Of a stretch of DNA of 64,000 nucleotides, positions 11,651 to 64,000 are shown piece after piece. The position numbers were made by a program, and so were the translations under genes. Positions within the stretch are counted from its first letter, which is position 1. Each line of letters starts with the position of its first letter. This DNA comes from Eutrigla gurnardus (taxonomy: Eukaryota > Chordata > Actinopteri > Perciformes > Triglidae), in contig OY741267.1 of NCBI GenBank assembly GCA_963514095.1, positions 2,082,413 through 2,146,412 on the forward strand, written 5' to 3'. The notes beneath the pieces were generated by a model, which saw only the letters and a list, made by a program, of their open reading frames with translations, searched no databases and had not been told where the DNA came from.

Positions 11651-12079
11651 TTATAAATGAGGGCCCTGGTGACTGTGGAGCCTCAGTTTCCCGTTCTTAG
11701 CTGACAGGAGTGGCACCCGGTGTGGTCTTCTGCTGCTGTAGCCCATCCGCCTCAAGGTTCCACGTGTTGTGCGTTCAGAGATGCTCTTCTGCATACCTCG
11801 GTTGTAACGAGTGGTTATTTGAGTTACTGTTGCCTTTCTATCAGCTCGAACCAGTCTGGCCATTCTCCTCTGACCTCTGGCATCAACAAGGCATTTGCGC
11901 CCACAGAACTGCCGCTCACTGGATATTTTCTCTTTTTCGGACCATTCTCTGTAAACCCTAGAGATGGTTGTGCGTGAAAATCCCAGTAGATCAGCAGTTT
12001 CTGAAATACTCAGACCAGCCCGTCTGGCACCAACAACCATGCCACGTTCAAAGTCACTTAAATCACCTTTCTTCCCCAT
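11651..12079 (-). pseudogene. Tc1-like transposase, N-terminal DNA-binding part of copy 1
   Basis: ATG at 12079 opens MGKKGDLSDFERGMVVGARR, followed by ISETADLLGFSRTTISRVYR (first helix-turn-helix) and ARLVRADRKATVTQITTRYN (second). It runs to SRRPHRVPLLSAKN, then drops into deleted sequence and the Harbinger border. The two-HTH paired-like domain is what binds the terminal repeats; this fragment alone could bind but not cut DNA. Confidence 0.85.
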
Positions 12080-12239
12080 TCTGATGCTCGGTTTGAACTG
12101 CAGCAGATCGTCTTGACCATGTCTACATGCCTAAATGCATTGAGTTGCTGCCATGTGATTGGCTGATTAGAAATTTGTGTTAAGGAGCAGTTGGACAGGT
12201 GTACCTAATAAAGTGGCCGGTGAGTGTACATTTAGATGA

Positions 12240-12715
12240 TAATACTTTATTATCAGGGTGTGGTATTATTTATAAACTCCACCACTGATAAACTAAAATA
12301 AAACCTCAACAATAATCATGTTCGGGATCAGGACCTCCTTCAGCCCTACCTTCGCCGTCCCTCAGGTCAGCTGAACAGCTGCTCCTGGTCGTCCCGGTAA
12401 CCAGGCTGAAGCTCAGAGGCAATCAGGCTTTTGGACTAGCCGCTCCTAAACAGTGGAACAAGTTACCGTTGAACATCAGGCAGGCCTGTCTTTAAATCTT
12501 TCCTTAACAAACACCTCTGTTCCTTGGCTTTTGACACAGCAGGAGAGTTTGATTGTTTTTGTATTGCTTTTATTGCACAGTGCGAGTGGTTTTTATCTGT
12601 GTCTTGTCTCTATGATTTGATGCTTCTTGTATGTTCTGCTTAAAGAACATACACTTTTGTTAACTGTGTGTTGTTTTTAAAAGTGCTTTCTAAATAAAAC
12701 TGGGTTGGATTAGAT
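12240..12715 (+). mobile_element. LINE 3' end (RT C-terminus and UTR)
   Basis: Frames near 12310-12500 give WNKLPLNIRQAC-like sequence, the end of a CR1/L2-type reverse transcriptase ORF. A UTR with AAATAAAA follows near 12691. Confidence 0.5.
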
Positions 12716-13158
12716 CCCCATCACCACCCATGCTCCCTGCTGAACACTGGGGAACCAGACAGCTGCTGGAACCCAGCCCCAGTTTCCTCCAGCTCATCCC
12801 TATTGGGGAAGTGGATGAGCCTCCTGAAGAATTTTAAATCCATAAGGCTCTTAATGGTCAGGCACCATCATTCTTAAAGAGCTCATTAAACCCTACTGTC
12901 CTCCTAGAGCACTACACTCTCAGAATAAAGGCTTACTTGTAGTTCCTAAAGTCTCCAAAATTAGAACAGGGGCCAGAGCTTTCAGCCATCAAGCTCCTCT
13001 TCTGTGGAACCGTCTTCCGGTTCTTGTTCGGGAGGCGGACACTGTTCCCACATTTAAGAGTAGGCTTAAAACCTCTCTTTTTGACACCGCTTATAGTTAG
13101 GGCTGGCTCAGGTTTGCTCTTAGCAGCTCTTAGTTAAGCTGCTATAGGCCTAGACTAT
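12716..13158 (+). mobile_element. second LINE 3' end, Rex/L2-like
   Basis: The plus strand reads KALNGQAPSFLKELIKPYCP, then LWNRLPVLVREADTVPTFKS and RLKTSLFDTAYS followed by TAG, the usual C-terminus of fish LINE ORF2 proteins. Confidence 0.65.
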
Positions 13159-13205
13159 ACAGTTGTGCTCATAAGTTTACATACCCTGGTAGAATTTGTA
13201 AGCTG
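13159..13205. mobile_element. Tc1/mariner terminal fragment
   Basis: TACAGTTGTGCTCATAAGTT with the following ACATACCCTGG is the end of a widespread Tc1/mariner MITE. No partner end lies nearby. Confidence 0.5.
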
Positions 13206-13629
13206 CGCACCATTCTCTAAAGAAGTGCACACACAAACACAAGCCTCACCTCAAATGCCTGCGTATGAGACATGTATGAACAGCCTGAGGGCAACTGCAC
13301 ACTCAATCGTTGATTCAGTAGGCAGTATGCAGGAGTACAAATGACCTAAATGTAAATGACCTAAATGTAGTACACGTTGCAACTGTAGTATGCAGTATGT
13401 TAGTATGTGACTCTATTTGGTTTGCTTCCCATACAACCCCAGCTTGAATTACCAAGGTTAAGCCATTGAAATTCAAGCTTTTCACTTAAACTTTCAATTG
13501 CTTGGTTTTCAGGTCTTCACGGCATTATCTATAGTCTCTCTCCACGTTTTTTAAATGATCAGCCTTCAGTCGTTTTGTTTCCTGTGTTTGCCACCAAGAG
13601 GAGCACCGATCACAAGTCAGACACAGATG
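13206..13629. other. unassigned sequence
   Basis: No coding frame, repeat termini or RNA gene recognised. Confidence 0.3.
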
Positions 13630-14198
13630 CTTGTAAAACACAGTGGATATTTTATTTTTAAGTGTTATTCAGTAAGCAGAACAACAGCTCAGTGACTACT
13701 GTAAAAACAGGTAAACAACACTGACAGTCAAGTTTACACAGTGTATTTGAAAAAGTTTTCACTGGCAGCCACACCCCTCAGCTGTGTGAGGGTTGTGCCG
13801 TGTTTGTACTATTCTTCTATTCTCAGACCAGTCATGTGGTTTCATTGAATCCCTTATTGAGATGTCTACAGGAGTAGAACCAGGTGCATGAAGATGCTAT
13901 TTTTCCACAGCACTTGCATAGACTTTTTTTTTTGCATCCAAAATTTTACACTTTTTGGTATACTCATTTTTTGGGGAAATATAGCTGTATATGTGAAAAG
14001 GTGAAAAAGCTCCTAGAATCCATTCAGAAAAAGGCCTAATTCAGAATATACTATGGGAATACAGTGACATTTAAAATAATAGTGGAATATAAGTGTTGTG
14101 TCTGTATATAGTGTATAGTGTAAATACATATTTTTTAGTGGCAGAAGAAAGAGCATAGTTCAGCATATATCAGCATAGTACAAGTCATAGTACAGGGC

Positions 14199-14199
<1 letters not shown>

Positions 14200-14278
<79 letters not shown>

Positions 14279-14285
14279 CACTGTA
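14200..14285. repeat. (TG)n(TA)n compound microsatellite
   Basis: About 24 bp of TG followed by about 55 bp of TA. Confidence 0.95.
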
Positions 14286-14408
14286 TATATAAGTATTTTT
14301 TCCCCTGGTCCAGTCTGTCCTCGTTTGTTGCCATAGTTACAACGAGGCTGCCTCAGGACTTTCGTGTGGTTTTGGATGACGTCTCTTTGGCAGAACATAG
14401 CACCTTAA

Positions 14409-15643
14409 AAGGATAGTTCGGATGTGTAGAAGTGATGTTTCTGGGTTGTCGTCGTACACGCACATACTAGTGAACTGTCTGAGGAAGGTCTTGAGGACAT
14501 TTCTTAGAATTTTCCACAAATGTACACTTGCACTCAAGGTTGAACTGATTACAATTTGTTGGTCAAATTTAGTTGGACAGTTTAATGATGTCCAGGTAAT
14601 TTGGTAATGTTAGACATTTTACACAAATTGAATACGATAAAATGATGAAGTAGATAGATAGATGGATACTTCCCAAGGGAAATTAAAGAAGTGAAGACAT
14701 TTTCTGCGGACATGGATGTAAACTGCAACATGATGGTTGGCGAGGGCATACAACTGCAAGGTAGTCATTTTCAGAGTACTTGTCTGAGTCTTGTGGCATT
14801 AGAAAGAGCATAGATAACACTGTGGGCCCTAGTTTCGTAGATCAGGCGCAGTCCGCCTGGACTTCGCAAGTTTTGTGCAACGCGCTGGCTCACGCAGGCA
14901 CTCCTCCCGTCACTCCCACCCGCACAAGTGGGAAAGAGGGAGGAGAAGAAGGCGTGAGTGGGAGACGAGGAGGAGACGAGGCGTGGACTGGGATTAATAC
15001 AGCCGATTCAGATCTTCACCAATCAAATGAGCTCCTCTCCTCACCTTTAATGCGTTAGGGGAGGTTCAGTGGCAAGTTCCGTCACTTGACAACCCGATGA
15101 CAGAAGCAGCGCCGCCGCTCCCATCACGCTCATCACGCGCTGTGCGTGCGTATAGTCATAATAATTATAATGCCGATATTATATCACTATAGAAATTGTA
15201 GTCACATTTTAGGCATGTCTATCACAAAACAGGGTCAGGGCGCACAGCAGTAGACATAATAGTGGCGAGAACCCGGTGCCTGCACGAGCCGGCCGGGCCA
15301 TTCATCATCATCATCATCATCATCATCTGCGATCCACAGCTGCACCCGATTCCCCGTCCAACACCAGAACCTGGTCCAAACTTGCATTACACCGGCTCCG
15401 CCACCCTGTGCAACCAGCGCTGCGCCACGAAACTAGAGCCCTGTATATCTGTTCTTGTCCAGGTGGCTAAAATATGTTTTGCTGCTGCCTCCATCCATAG
15501 CTGTACATTGCTTGGCTCATGTACTGGTACTCCAGTCGGTTTCTCCAAACTGGTGGCATGCTGACAGCCATCTACTGTCGATAATATAGTGCTATGTTTG
15601 AGCACCTCATACAACCTGACTCCAAAACATCCAAACTATCCTT
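14409..15643. mobile_element. TTAA-flanked element (Kolobok/piggyBac-like), non-autonomous
   Basis: AAGGATAGTTCGGATG at the left and CATCCAAACTATCCTT at the right are inverted, with TTAA at 14405-14408 and 15644-15647. No transposase frame is present. A Harbinger MITE lies inside. Confidence 0.85.
14824..15441. mobile_element. Harbinger MITE inside the TTAA element
   Basis: GGGCCCTAGTTTCGT at the left and ACGAAACTAGAGCCC at the right are inverted, flanked by TGT on both sides (14821-14823, 15442-15444). Contains a short CAT run at 15303-15328. Confidence 0.78.
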
Positions 15644-16517
15644 TTAAGAATTGAGAGAATAGATAGATTACAGACATGTACTACACGTAGCATAACTTGG
15701 ACATGGACGTTTGTGAAATAGTCACAAAGCTGAAATCTACTGATTCATGTGCATGGACAAAGTCAGCATTTCTTTCAAACTAATGTATTTTCAGGGATCG
15801 TTGAAACCTGCAAGACATTTTTCTGTCAACCGGGATGACATTACTCTAAAAAGAAAAAGAAAAAATAGACAATTCACGTGTCACGACCGGCTATGATACT
15901 GGGATTGGAGGGACACAGGGATGGATATTTTTTACCCCATAAAATGGTGAGTGTGTCAGTGAGAAGGATGGGATTAAAGAAGACATAAAGAATGGCGGAA
16001 AGATGCTCAGACCAGTGTGCTCCATCTATGTTGGAGTGAAGGAAATGGATGTGTCCTAAAGCTAGGCTATCTTCACATTGTCCGGGGAGGAAGTGGGCAG
16101 TGCATCGATGGAGTGGCACACTGAGTATATTAGTCAGATGGACCACATTGTGTCATGATGAGGTTTGGAGCTGTTTTATACTTTCTGTTACCCAGCAGGA
16201 ACTGTTGCTTAACTGCAGAACTATTTTAGTGATGACTTATTGAAAGCACTTTTGATGACCAAAAGTCATATACTACGACATACAAAAACAGAAAGACAAA
16301 ACAGACTTTCACAAGCAATTCTCGGTGCAAGGAAACAAGATTAAAGGTATAACATTGACAGGTTGATTTTTGACGAGTGATATGAGGAAGAGATAGAAGG
16401 TTTAAATGAATGTGGTAAGGCCTTACATTGCTAGCAGCAGGCTTTTGTGTAGCACCAATATGAATGTAATGTGACCTTTGGTACCAGTGGTTGATGTGAG
16501 AGGTTACAGTAATGACT

Positions 16518-59305
<42,788 letters not shown>

Positions 59306-59759
59306 CTGAGACAGAGATAGAATACAGTATAGGATACAGAATAATGCAATATGATTAATATGGCGTATTAGAAGGAAAACACACAAGATGCATAAAAGAA
59401 TACAGTATATTGCTGTGGTTCCCCATCCAACACTATCATCCCAGGATGAGATGAGAGAGGTGGTGCTGGCCTTTGTGTCCTCAGTTGCGTGTAGTAGTAG
59501 GTAAACAGCTGCATCCGTTTGTTCACAAGTCGGTGAGGTCCAAGTGAAGCTGTATCATGCTATGTATGAATCCATGACAGAAACTCAAACTGTAATGATT
59601 TCTCATTTCGTATGAACTCATTTCATAGCAGCAGGTTGTTTGCTTCGCCACAGGAGAGGAAATGATGCATTAAAGTGATGTTCATCATTTTTTAAGGCAC
59701 TCCCTGTGACACTTCCTTGTGCAGTGGATTTCAGTGCTCATTGCATCCTCTCTACCTGG

Positions 59760-59780
59760 GGGGGGGGGGGGGGGGGGGGA
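59760..59780. repeat. poly-G run, about 20 bases
   Basis: A homopolymer that is prone to assembly error; its length may not be exact. Confidence 0.9.
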
Positions 59781-59817
59781 CTCATGGGGTGCAGTGGAAT
59801 AGTCTATTTTGCTTAGG

Positions 59818-60568
59818 AAGGTTCTTAACTGAAGAAGTGACCCGGAAGTAAACAAGTGGCCGCCATGATAAGAGCTGTTCGGATTCTCTAAATGCAAAGA
59901 AAGGAGCTCCAATGCTTCCTTTCAGAGCTCCTTTAGCATAGGATGCAACGGACCTTCCTATGCGAAAGGAAAGGAGATTACACCGACCCACAATTCTTTG
60001 CGAGAGCAACATTTAAAGTGCCGCACACCTCGGCCGTTAATGAAAACAAACGATATGCCTATTTACATATTTAACAGTTACTTTCATGCAGACATATAGT
60101 AATTGGAATAGTGATGATAAATGTGTGGACAGTGATAATAATGAATGGTATTTTTTTATTTATTTCAATCATGTTACAAATGTTTGATAAAAACGAAACT
60201 AAAACCACAAATGAAATGTAAATAAAGCAACCAGTCAAACAGGAAGGAGGAGCTGCTGGACCTGAAGCCGGTCAGTGAACCAGCTGTTTATAAAACCAAC
60301 AACATGGGGAGAAGTGGACGATGTGCTTTTTGTAGTCCGTTATTGTAGTTTCTCCAGCGGAGACGCACGTCAATCACCGGTGCCGATCATCAGCTGAATC
60401 ATCAGCAGCATTATAATGACGTAGCTTAGTGAAAGTCCAGTCGGATTCTCTGAGCACCGCGGTCCACTTTTCCTAAATCCTTTTGAGTTCTCTTATCGCC
60501 TTTCCTTAACCCTTTGACGTTTTCCCCAGAGGTCAAGGAATAGGAGTTAGCTATAGGAGTTAGGACCT
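59818..60568. mobile_element. possible MITE
   Basis: AAGGTTCTTAACT at the left and AGTTAGGACCTT at the right are imperfect inverted ends. Near 59930-59975 CCTTTAGCATAGGA and TCCTATGCGAAAGG form a hairpin. No clear target duplication. Confidence 0.35.
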
Positions 60569-61019
60569 TATTTTTTGACTATTCGACTTCACCCTTGCTC
60601 TTGGCATGACTCAACTGAAGCAGCCTGTCCTCAGTGTATCAGGGTCTTCAAACACGGACCCTGTCTCTTGATCTGATGAACCCGGCTAACCAGGCTAAAC
60701 CAACTAGCATGCTACAACCGACAACAACTGATGCACTGCCAAAACTTTCCAGGTGAAACTCGCACTCCAGAATTTATTTTCCACCTGTGTGAATAGTGGA
60801 CACAAAGAGCTGTTTGGGTAGCATACCAAAAAAAAGGACACAGAAGTGACATAGGATATGGCGTAATACCACGCATGAGACAGGATTTTATGTCAAAGCA
60901 TTCCTCAGAACTTTCCTTTTAGTTGTGCTTATTGTTCACATGTTCAAAAAATACCCTGTTTCCACATATTTACAATGTATAGCCTGTTTCCTCTTGGTCC
61001 TACAACAACTTTGTTCTGT
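60569..61019. other. unassigned sequence upstream of old Tc1
   Basis: No exon with a TSP1 or signal-peptide pattern was found on the minus strand here, nor a recognisable repeat. Confidence 0.3.
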
Positions 61020-61273
61020 GTATCAAGTGCAACACATCTCTCTCTAAAGAAAATATCAGTGTTTTTTTGCAATGAAGATAACATTGAATTAATCAGAAAT
61101 ACAGTCTAGACGTTGTTAATGTGGTAAATGTCTATTCTAGCTGCAAATGGTTGATTTTTAATGGAATATCTACATCGCTGTACAGAGACCAGTTTCCAGC
61201 AACCATCACTCCTGTTTGGTTCATTTGAGCTAATTGAGTATCTGGTGCATCAGCATTTGTGGGTTGGAATATA

Positions 61274-62906
61274 CAGGTGCTGGTCAACGAATTAGAATAA
61301 TTTGAAATAGTGCAATCATTAAATTCTTTGAATGCATTTTTTGTGCAGAAAGCAAATCAGGTGTTCACCGCACCTGTCCTACTCGTTAGACTAATCACAG
61401 AACTCGTTACCTGTAAAAAATTTGCTCAGCTGAGCTTTCCAAAAGGCCCATTTAGGCCATTTAACTGTGACACTGTTGTTTTATTGAATTAGAATAATGG
61501 AGAAACCGTTTCATTGAATTAGAATAATTTTTATTATAATTAGAATCATCACTTTCTCAGTATTTTGTGGCTGCCCCCTTGGCTTGTATGACTGCCTGAA
61601 GTCTCCGCGGCATCGATTTGACCAGCTTGTCGCAAGTTTCCGCACTCACAGCTTCCCAGGCAGTGGCGATGTTCTGCTTCAGTTGGTCCAGCGTAGTAGG
61701 CTTTCTGTCGCGAATTTTCCGCTTGACGATGGCCCAAAGGTTTTCAATGACATTGAGGTCAGGCGAGTTGGCCGGCCATGCCAAAACTTCAAGCTGTTTT
61801 TTAGTGAACCAATCTTTGGTCGACTTTGCCGCATGAGCCGGTGCAAGATCCTGTTGAAATATGAAGTCTTCTTCGCCAAACTGTTCCTCAACAGTCGGAA
61901 TCAGGAACGTTTCCAGAACATCTTGATATACGGCAGCATTGACAGTCTTCTTGAGGAAGCAGAGTCTCCCTACACCTCCAGCGGACATGCATCCCCAGAC
62001 CATAACGCTCTGGGGAAACTTGACGGATCTTTTCATGCACTCGTGGTTGTAGGTTTCGCCACCACGACGCCAGACACGAGGACCTTGGTCACCGAAGGAG
62101 ATGCAGAAGCGTGATTCGTCACTGAAGACCACTTTCTGCCAGTCTTCAGCAGTCCACTCGACGTGTTCTTTGGCCCACTTCAGCCGTTTCTCCATTTGTT
62201 TCTTGTTCAGCATCGGTTTTACTGCTGGAACGCGAGATTTGAAGCCGAGTTCGCGCAGACGACGGTAAGTGGTTGATCTGGAGACGTCAGCGCCGGTCTG
62301 CTTGTTCCACAAGTCGGTGAGCTCGGAAGTGGACTTGAACCGGTTGCTGACTGCGATCTTTCTCAGCTGCTTGTTGTCGCGAGCAGAAGTTTTTCGGACG
62401 CCGGAACAGTTGGTGCGCTTGCTGCAGTTTTTCTTGAGAGCTTTGCAGACGGAAGACTGGCTGATGCCGAGCTGCTCAGCAATTTTAGTTTGGGTCAAGC
62501 CTTGTTGGCGAAGGGCTTGAATTTGAGCCACTATTCCGGTTGAGAGGTCGCGCTGCTTACCCATGATTGATTTTACAACTTAGAAATTCTACTCAACCCT
62601 GACTTTATACTGCACAGTGAACACTCTTCACAGAAAACAAAAATTCGAGCATTTATTCTAATTCAATGAAACGGTTTCTCCATTATTCTAATTCAATAAA
62701 ACAACAGTGTCACAGTTAAATGGCCTAAATGGGCCTTTTGGAAAGCTCAGCTGAGCAAATTTTTTACAGGTAACGAGTTCTGTGATTAGTCTAACGAGTA
62801 GGACAGGTGCGGTGAACACCTGATTTGCTTTCTGCACAAAAAATGCATTCAAAGAATTTAATGATTGCACTATTTCAAATTATTCTAATTCGTTGACCAG
62901 CACCTG
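61274..62906 (-). mobile_element. intact Tc1-like element with perfect long inverted repeats
   Basis: 1633 bp, TA-flanked (61272-61273, 62907-62908). The repeats start CAGGTGCTGGTCAACGAATT and run for about 235-250 bp with no difference seen by eye; the two 183-bp open stretches at 61310-61492 and 62688-62870 translate identically. This points to very recent insertion. Confidence 0.96.
61557..62564 (-). CDS. Tc1-like transposase, full length (335 aa)
   Basis: ATG at 62564 gives MGKQRDLSTGIVAQIQALRQ and LTQTKIAEQLGISQSSVCKA (first helix-turn-helix). A second HTH follows with STTYRRLRELGFKSRVPAVK. The catalytic part has FSDESRFCISFGDQGPRVWR (first Asp), VMVWGCMSAGGVGRL, FIFQQDLAPAHAAKSTKDWF (second Asp) and WPANSPDLNVIENLWAIVKR (Glu), with 34 residues between the last two (D34E). 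It ends AKGAATKY then TGA. The length equals that of active Tc1 family members and no break is seen. It should encode the enzyme that moves this element at TA sites; expression is unknown. Confidence 0.96.
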   Translation of the reverse strand: MGKQRDLSTGIVAQIQALRQQGLTQTKIAEQLGISQSSVCKALKKNCSKRTNCSGVRKTSARDNKQLRKIAVSNRFKSTSELTDLWNKQTGADVSRSTTYRRLRELGFKSRVPAVKPMLNKKQMEKRLKWAKEHVEWTAEDWQKVVFSDESRFCISFGDQGPRVWRRGGETYNHECMKRSVKFPQSVMVWGCMSAGGVGRLCFLKKTVNAAVYQDVLETFLIPTVEEQFGEEDFIFQQDLAPAHAAKSTKDWFTKKQLEVLAWPANSPDLNVIENLWAIVKRKIRDRKPTTLDQLKQNIATAWEAVSAETCDKLVKSMPRRLQAVIQAKGAATKY

Positions 62907-62917
62907 TACTCTCAAAA

Positions 62918-63865
62918 TGGCCAGAAAAAGAGAACTTTCTTCTCAAACTCCACAGTCTATTATTGTTCTGAGAAATGAAGGCTATTCCATCCGAGAAATT
63001 ACCAAGAAACTGAAGATTTCCTACAATGGTGTGTACTACTCCCTTCAGAGAAGAGCACAAAGGGGCTCCAACCAGAATAGAAAGAGGACAAGTACATTAG
63101 AGACTCTAGTCTGAGAAATAGACGCCTCACAGGTCCTCAACTGGCAGCTTCATTAAATGGTGCAAAACTACAACATCCACAGTGAAGAGGCGACTCCGGG
63201 ATGCTGGCCTTCTAGGCAGAGTGACAAAGAAAAAGCCATATCTGAGACTGGACAATAAAAGGAAAAGATTAAGATGGGCAAAAGAACACAGACATTGGGG
63301 AGAGGAAGATTGAAAAAAAGTTTTATGGACACACAGATCTAAGTTTGAGCTGTTTGGATCACACAGTTTTGTAAGAGGCAGAACACGTGAAATGATGCTG
63401 GAGGAGTGCCTGACGCCAGCTGTCATAGTATAGTGGAGGTTATGTGATGTCTGGGGCTGCTTTGGTGCTGGTAAAGTGGGGGATTTGTACAAGGTAAAAG
63501 GGATTTTGAATGGACAGCGCTTGATTGGAGACAATTTCCTCCTACAACAGGACAATGACCCAAAGCACACCTCCAAACTATGCAAGAACTATTGATGGAA
63601 GAAGCAGTCAGCTGGCAGCCTGTCTGTAATGGAGTGGCCAGCGCAGTCACCAGATCTCAACCCTATTGAGCTGTTGTGGGAGCAGCTTGACCGTATAGTA
63701 TGTAAGAAGTGTCCATCAAGCCAATCCAACTTGTGGGAGGTGCTTCAGGAAGCGTGGGGTAATCATTTTCAGATTACCTCAACAAATTCCCAGCTAGAAT
63801 GCCAAAGGTCAGCAAGGCTGTAATTGCTGCAAATGGAACATTCTTTGACGAAAGCAGAGTTTGAA
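62918..63865 (+). pseudogene. Tc1-like transposase, broken
   Basis: ATG at 62917 opens MARKRELSSQTPQSIIVLRN, then YSIREITKKLKISYNGVYYS (HTH). Stops and shifts follow; later pieces read RLRWAKEHRHW-like, FLLQQDNDPKHTSKLCKNY and WPAQSPDLNPIELLWEQLDR with the final Glu. Where the first catalytic Asp is expected (about 63330) the text gives THRSKFELFGS instead of TDESKFE, so Asp is lost. Confidence 0.88.
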
Positions 63866-64000
63866 GGACAAAATTATTATTTAAAATAAAAATAATTATT
63901 TCTAACCTTGTCAATGTCTTGTGTTATGAACATGGGTCATATGTGTTTATGGGATGTGTGTTCGTGTGGCTCATCCTCCCTAACACGGGGAGGTGGTGCT

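Larger units (their letters stand above)
8379..11665. mobile_element. Harbinger copy B, inserted in Tc1 copy 1
   Basis: It has the same GGCCCTCATTTATAAAAC ends and subterminal GCGTACGCAC repeats as copy A, in the opposite orientation. Flanks are CAG left and CTG right. A Myb-like remnant on plus at 8645-8825 reads KKRNFSETEKETLVGEVEAR, then a stop. A hAT interrupts it at 9165-10696. Confidence 0.9.
8135..12226 (-). mobile_element. Tc1-like element copy 1 (CACTCACTGGCCAC termini), outer shell of a five-level nest
   Basis: TA duplications flank CACTCACTGGCCACTTTATT at 8135 and its inverted partner ending at 12226. The minus strand carries the transposase N-terminus (12079-11690; MGKKGDLSDFERGMVVGARR, helix-turn-helix) and C-terminus (8390-8167; NPIEHLWDVVEREI, the final Glu). 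Compared with the copy at 37699, the middle with both catalytic Asp residues is deleted. A Harbinger interrupts it at 8379-11665. Confidence 0.92.
13630..16517 (-). other. probable 3' UTR / downstream region of thsd4
   Basis: Nothing coding is recognisable here. An AATAAA-type signal on the minus strand sits near 13652 (TTTATT on plus), which could end the transcript, but a shorter UTR is equally possible. The region contains a TTAA element at 14409-15643. The parts at 15650-16500 and 13630-14400 match no repeat that I recognise. Confidence 0.25.
61020..63870 (+). mobile_element. old Tc1-like element, interrupted by a younger Tc1
   Basis: The left part (for example CAGTCTAGACGTTGTTAATG and CATCAGCATTTGTGGGTTGG) and the right part (transposase from 62918) join at the TA where the element 61274-62906 sits. 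The outer termini are worn; the right end is near 63870. Confidence 0.75.

Noticed and set aside
15874..16146. 90-residue minus-strand frame as an additional thsd4 exon
   Set aside because: Downstream of the PLAC stop codon, no domain pattern and no splice context that fits.
61584..62114. 176-residue frame on plus
   Set aside because: Antisense shadow of the Tc1 transposase at 61557-62564.

Overview
This is a stretch of nuclear genome from a ray-finned fish, almost certainly a teleost. The evidence is one vertebrate gene with short, phase-consistent exons, surrounded by repeats typical of fish: many Tc1-like elements, Rex1/Babar-like and L2-like LINEs, PIF/Harbinger and hAT elements, TTAA-flanked (Kolobok/piggyBac-like) elements, tRNA-type SINEs, and long (CA)n and (AT)n tracts. 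I see no bacterial, plasmid, phage or CRISPR features.

The only host gene I can support lies on the minus strand. It encodes a secreted ADAMTS-like glycoprotein of the THSD4/ADAMTSL6 type. Seventeen exons between 59305 and 16518 join with correct AG/GT borders and matching phases into one open frame of about 891 residues. In order they encode a Cys-rich module, a spacer domain, a polar linker, six thrombospondin type-1 (TSP1) repeats and a terminal PLAC domain. The signal peptide and N-terminal exons lie beyond the right edge. The gene covers about 43 kb, and most of its introns are transposon sequence.

Layout. 1-6000: Harbinger elements, one carrying a HARBI1-type transposase, beside an LTR-like end and a LINE piece. 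6300-8000: decayed hAT and Tc1. 8135-12226: five elements nested in one another (Tc1 > Harbinger > hAT > hAT > hAT). 12240-16500: LINE 3' ends, a TTAA element with a Harbinger MITE inside, and the probable 3' UTR of the host gene. 16518-20067: exons for PLAC and five TSP1 segments, plus a 23-copy 48-bp minisatellite. 20397-25888: a second five-deep nest with a LINE and a 57-bp tandem repeat. 26230-33541: four exons, a Tc1-type element split by two LINEs, and 36-bp and 41-bp minisatellites. 33770-37374: a long 41-bp minisatellite cut by a hAT. 37400-40540: three Tc1-type elements, one with an uninterrupted transposase. 40595-41622: spacer and linker exons. 41690-55650: Rex1-like LINE, then one LINE copy broken by three hAT insertions that hold further elements. 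56120-59305: Cys-rich exons. 59800-64000: a possible MITE and an intact Tc1 inserted in an older, broken Tc1.

The transposon genes are independent of the host gene. I found no convincing undescribed biological system. The most unusual material is structural: nests that can be put in time order from target-site duplications and empty sites, and minisatellites that can be traced to the sequence they grew from.
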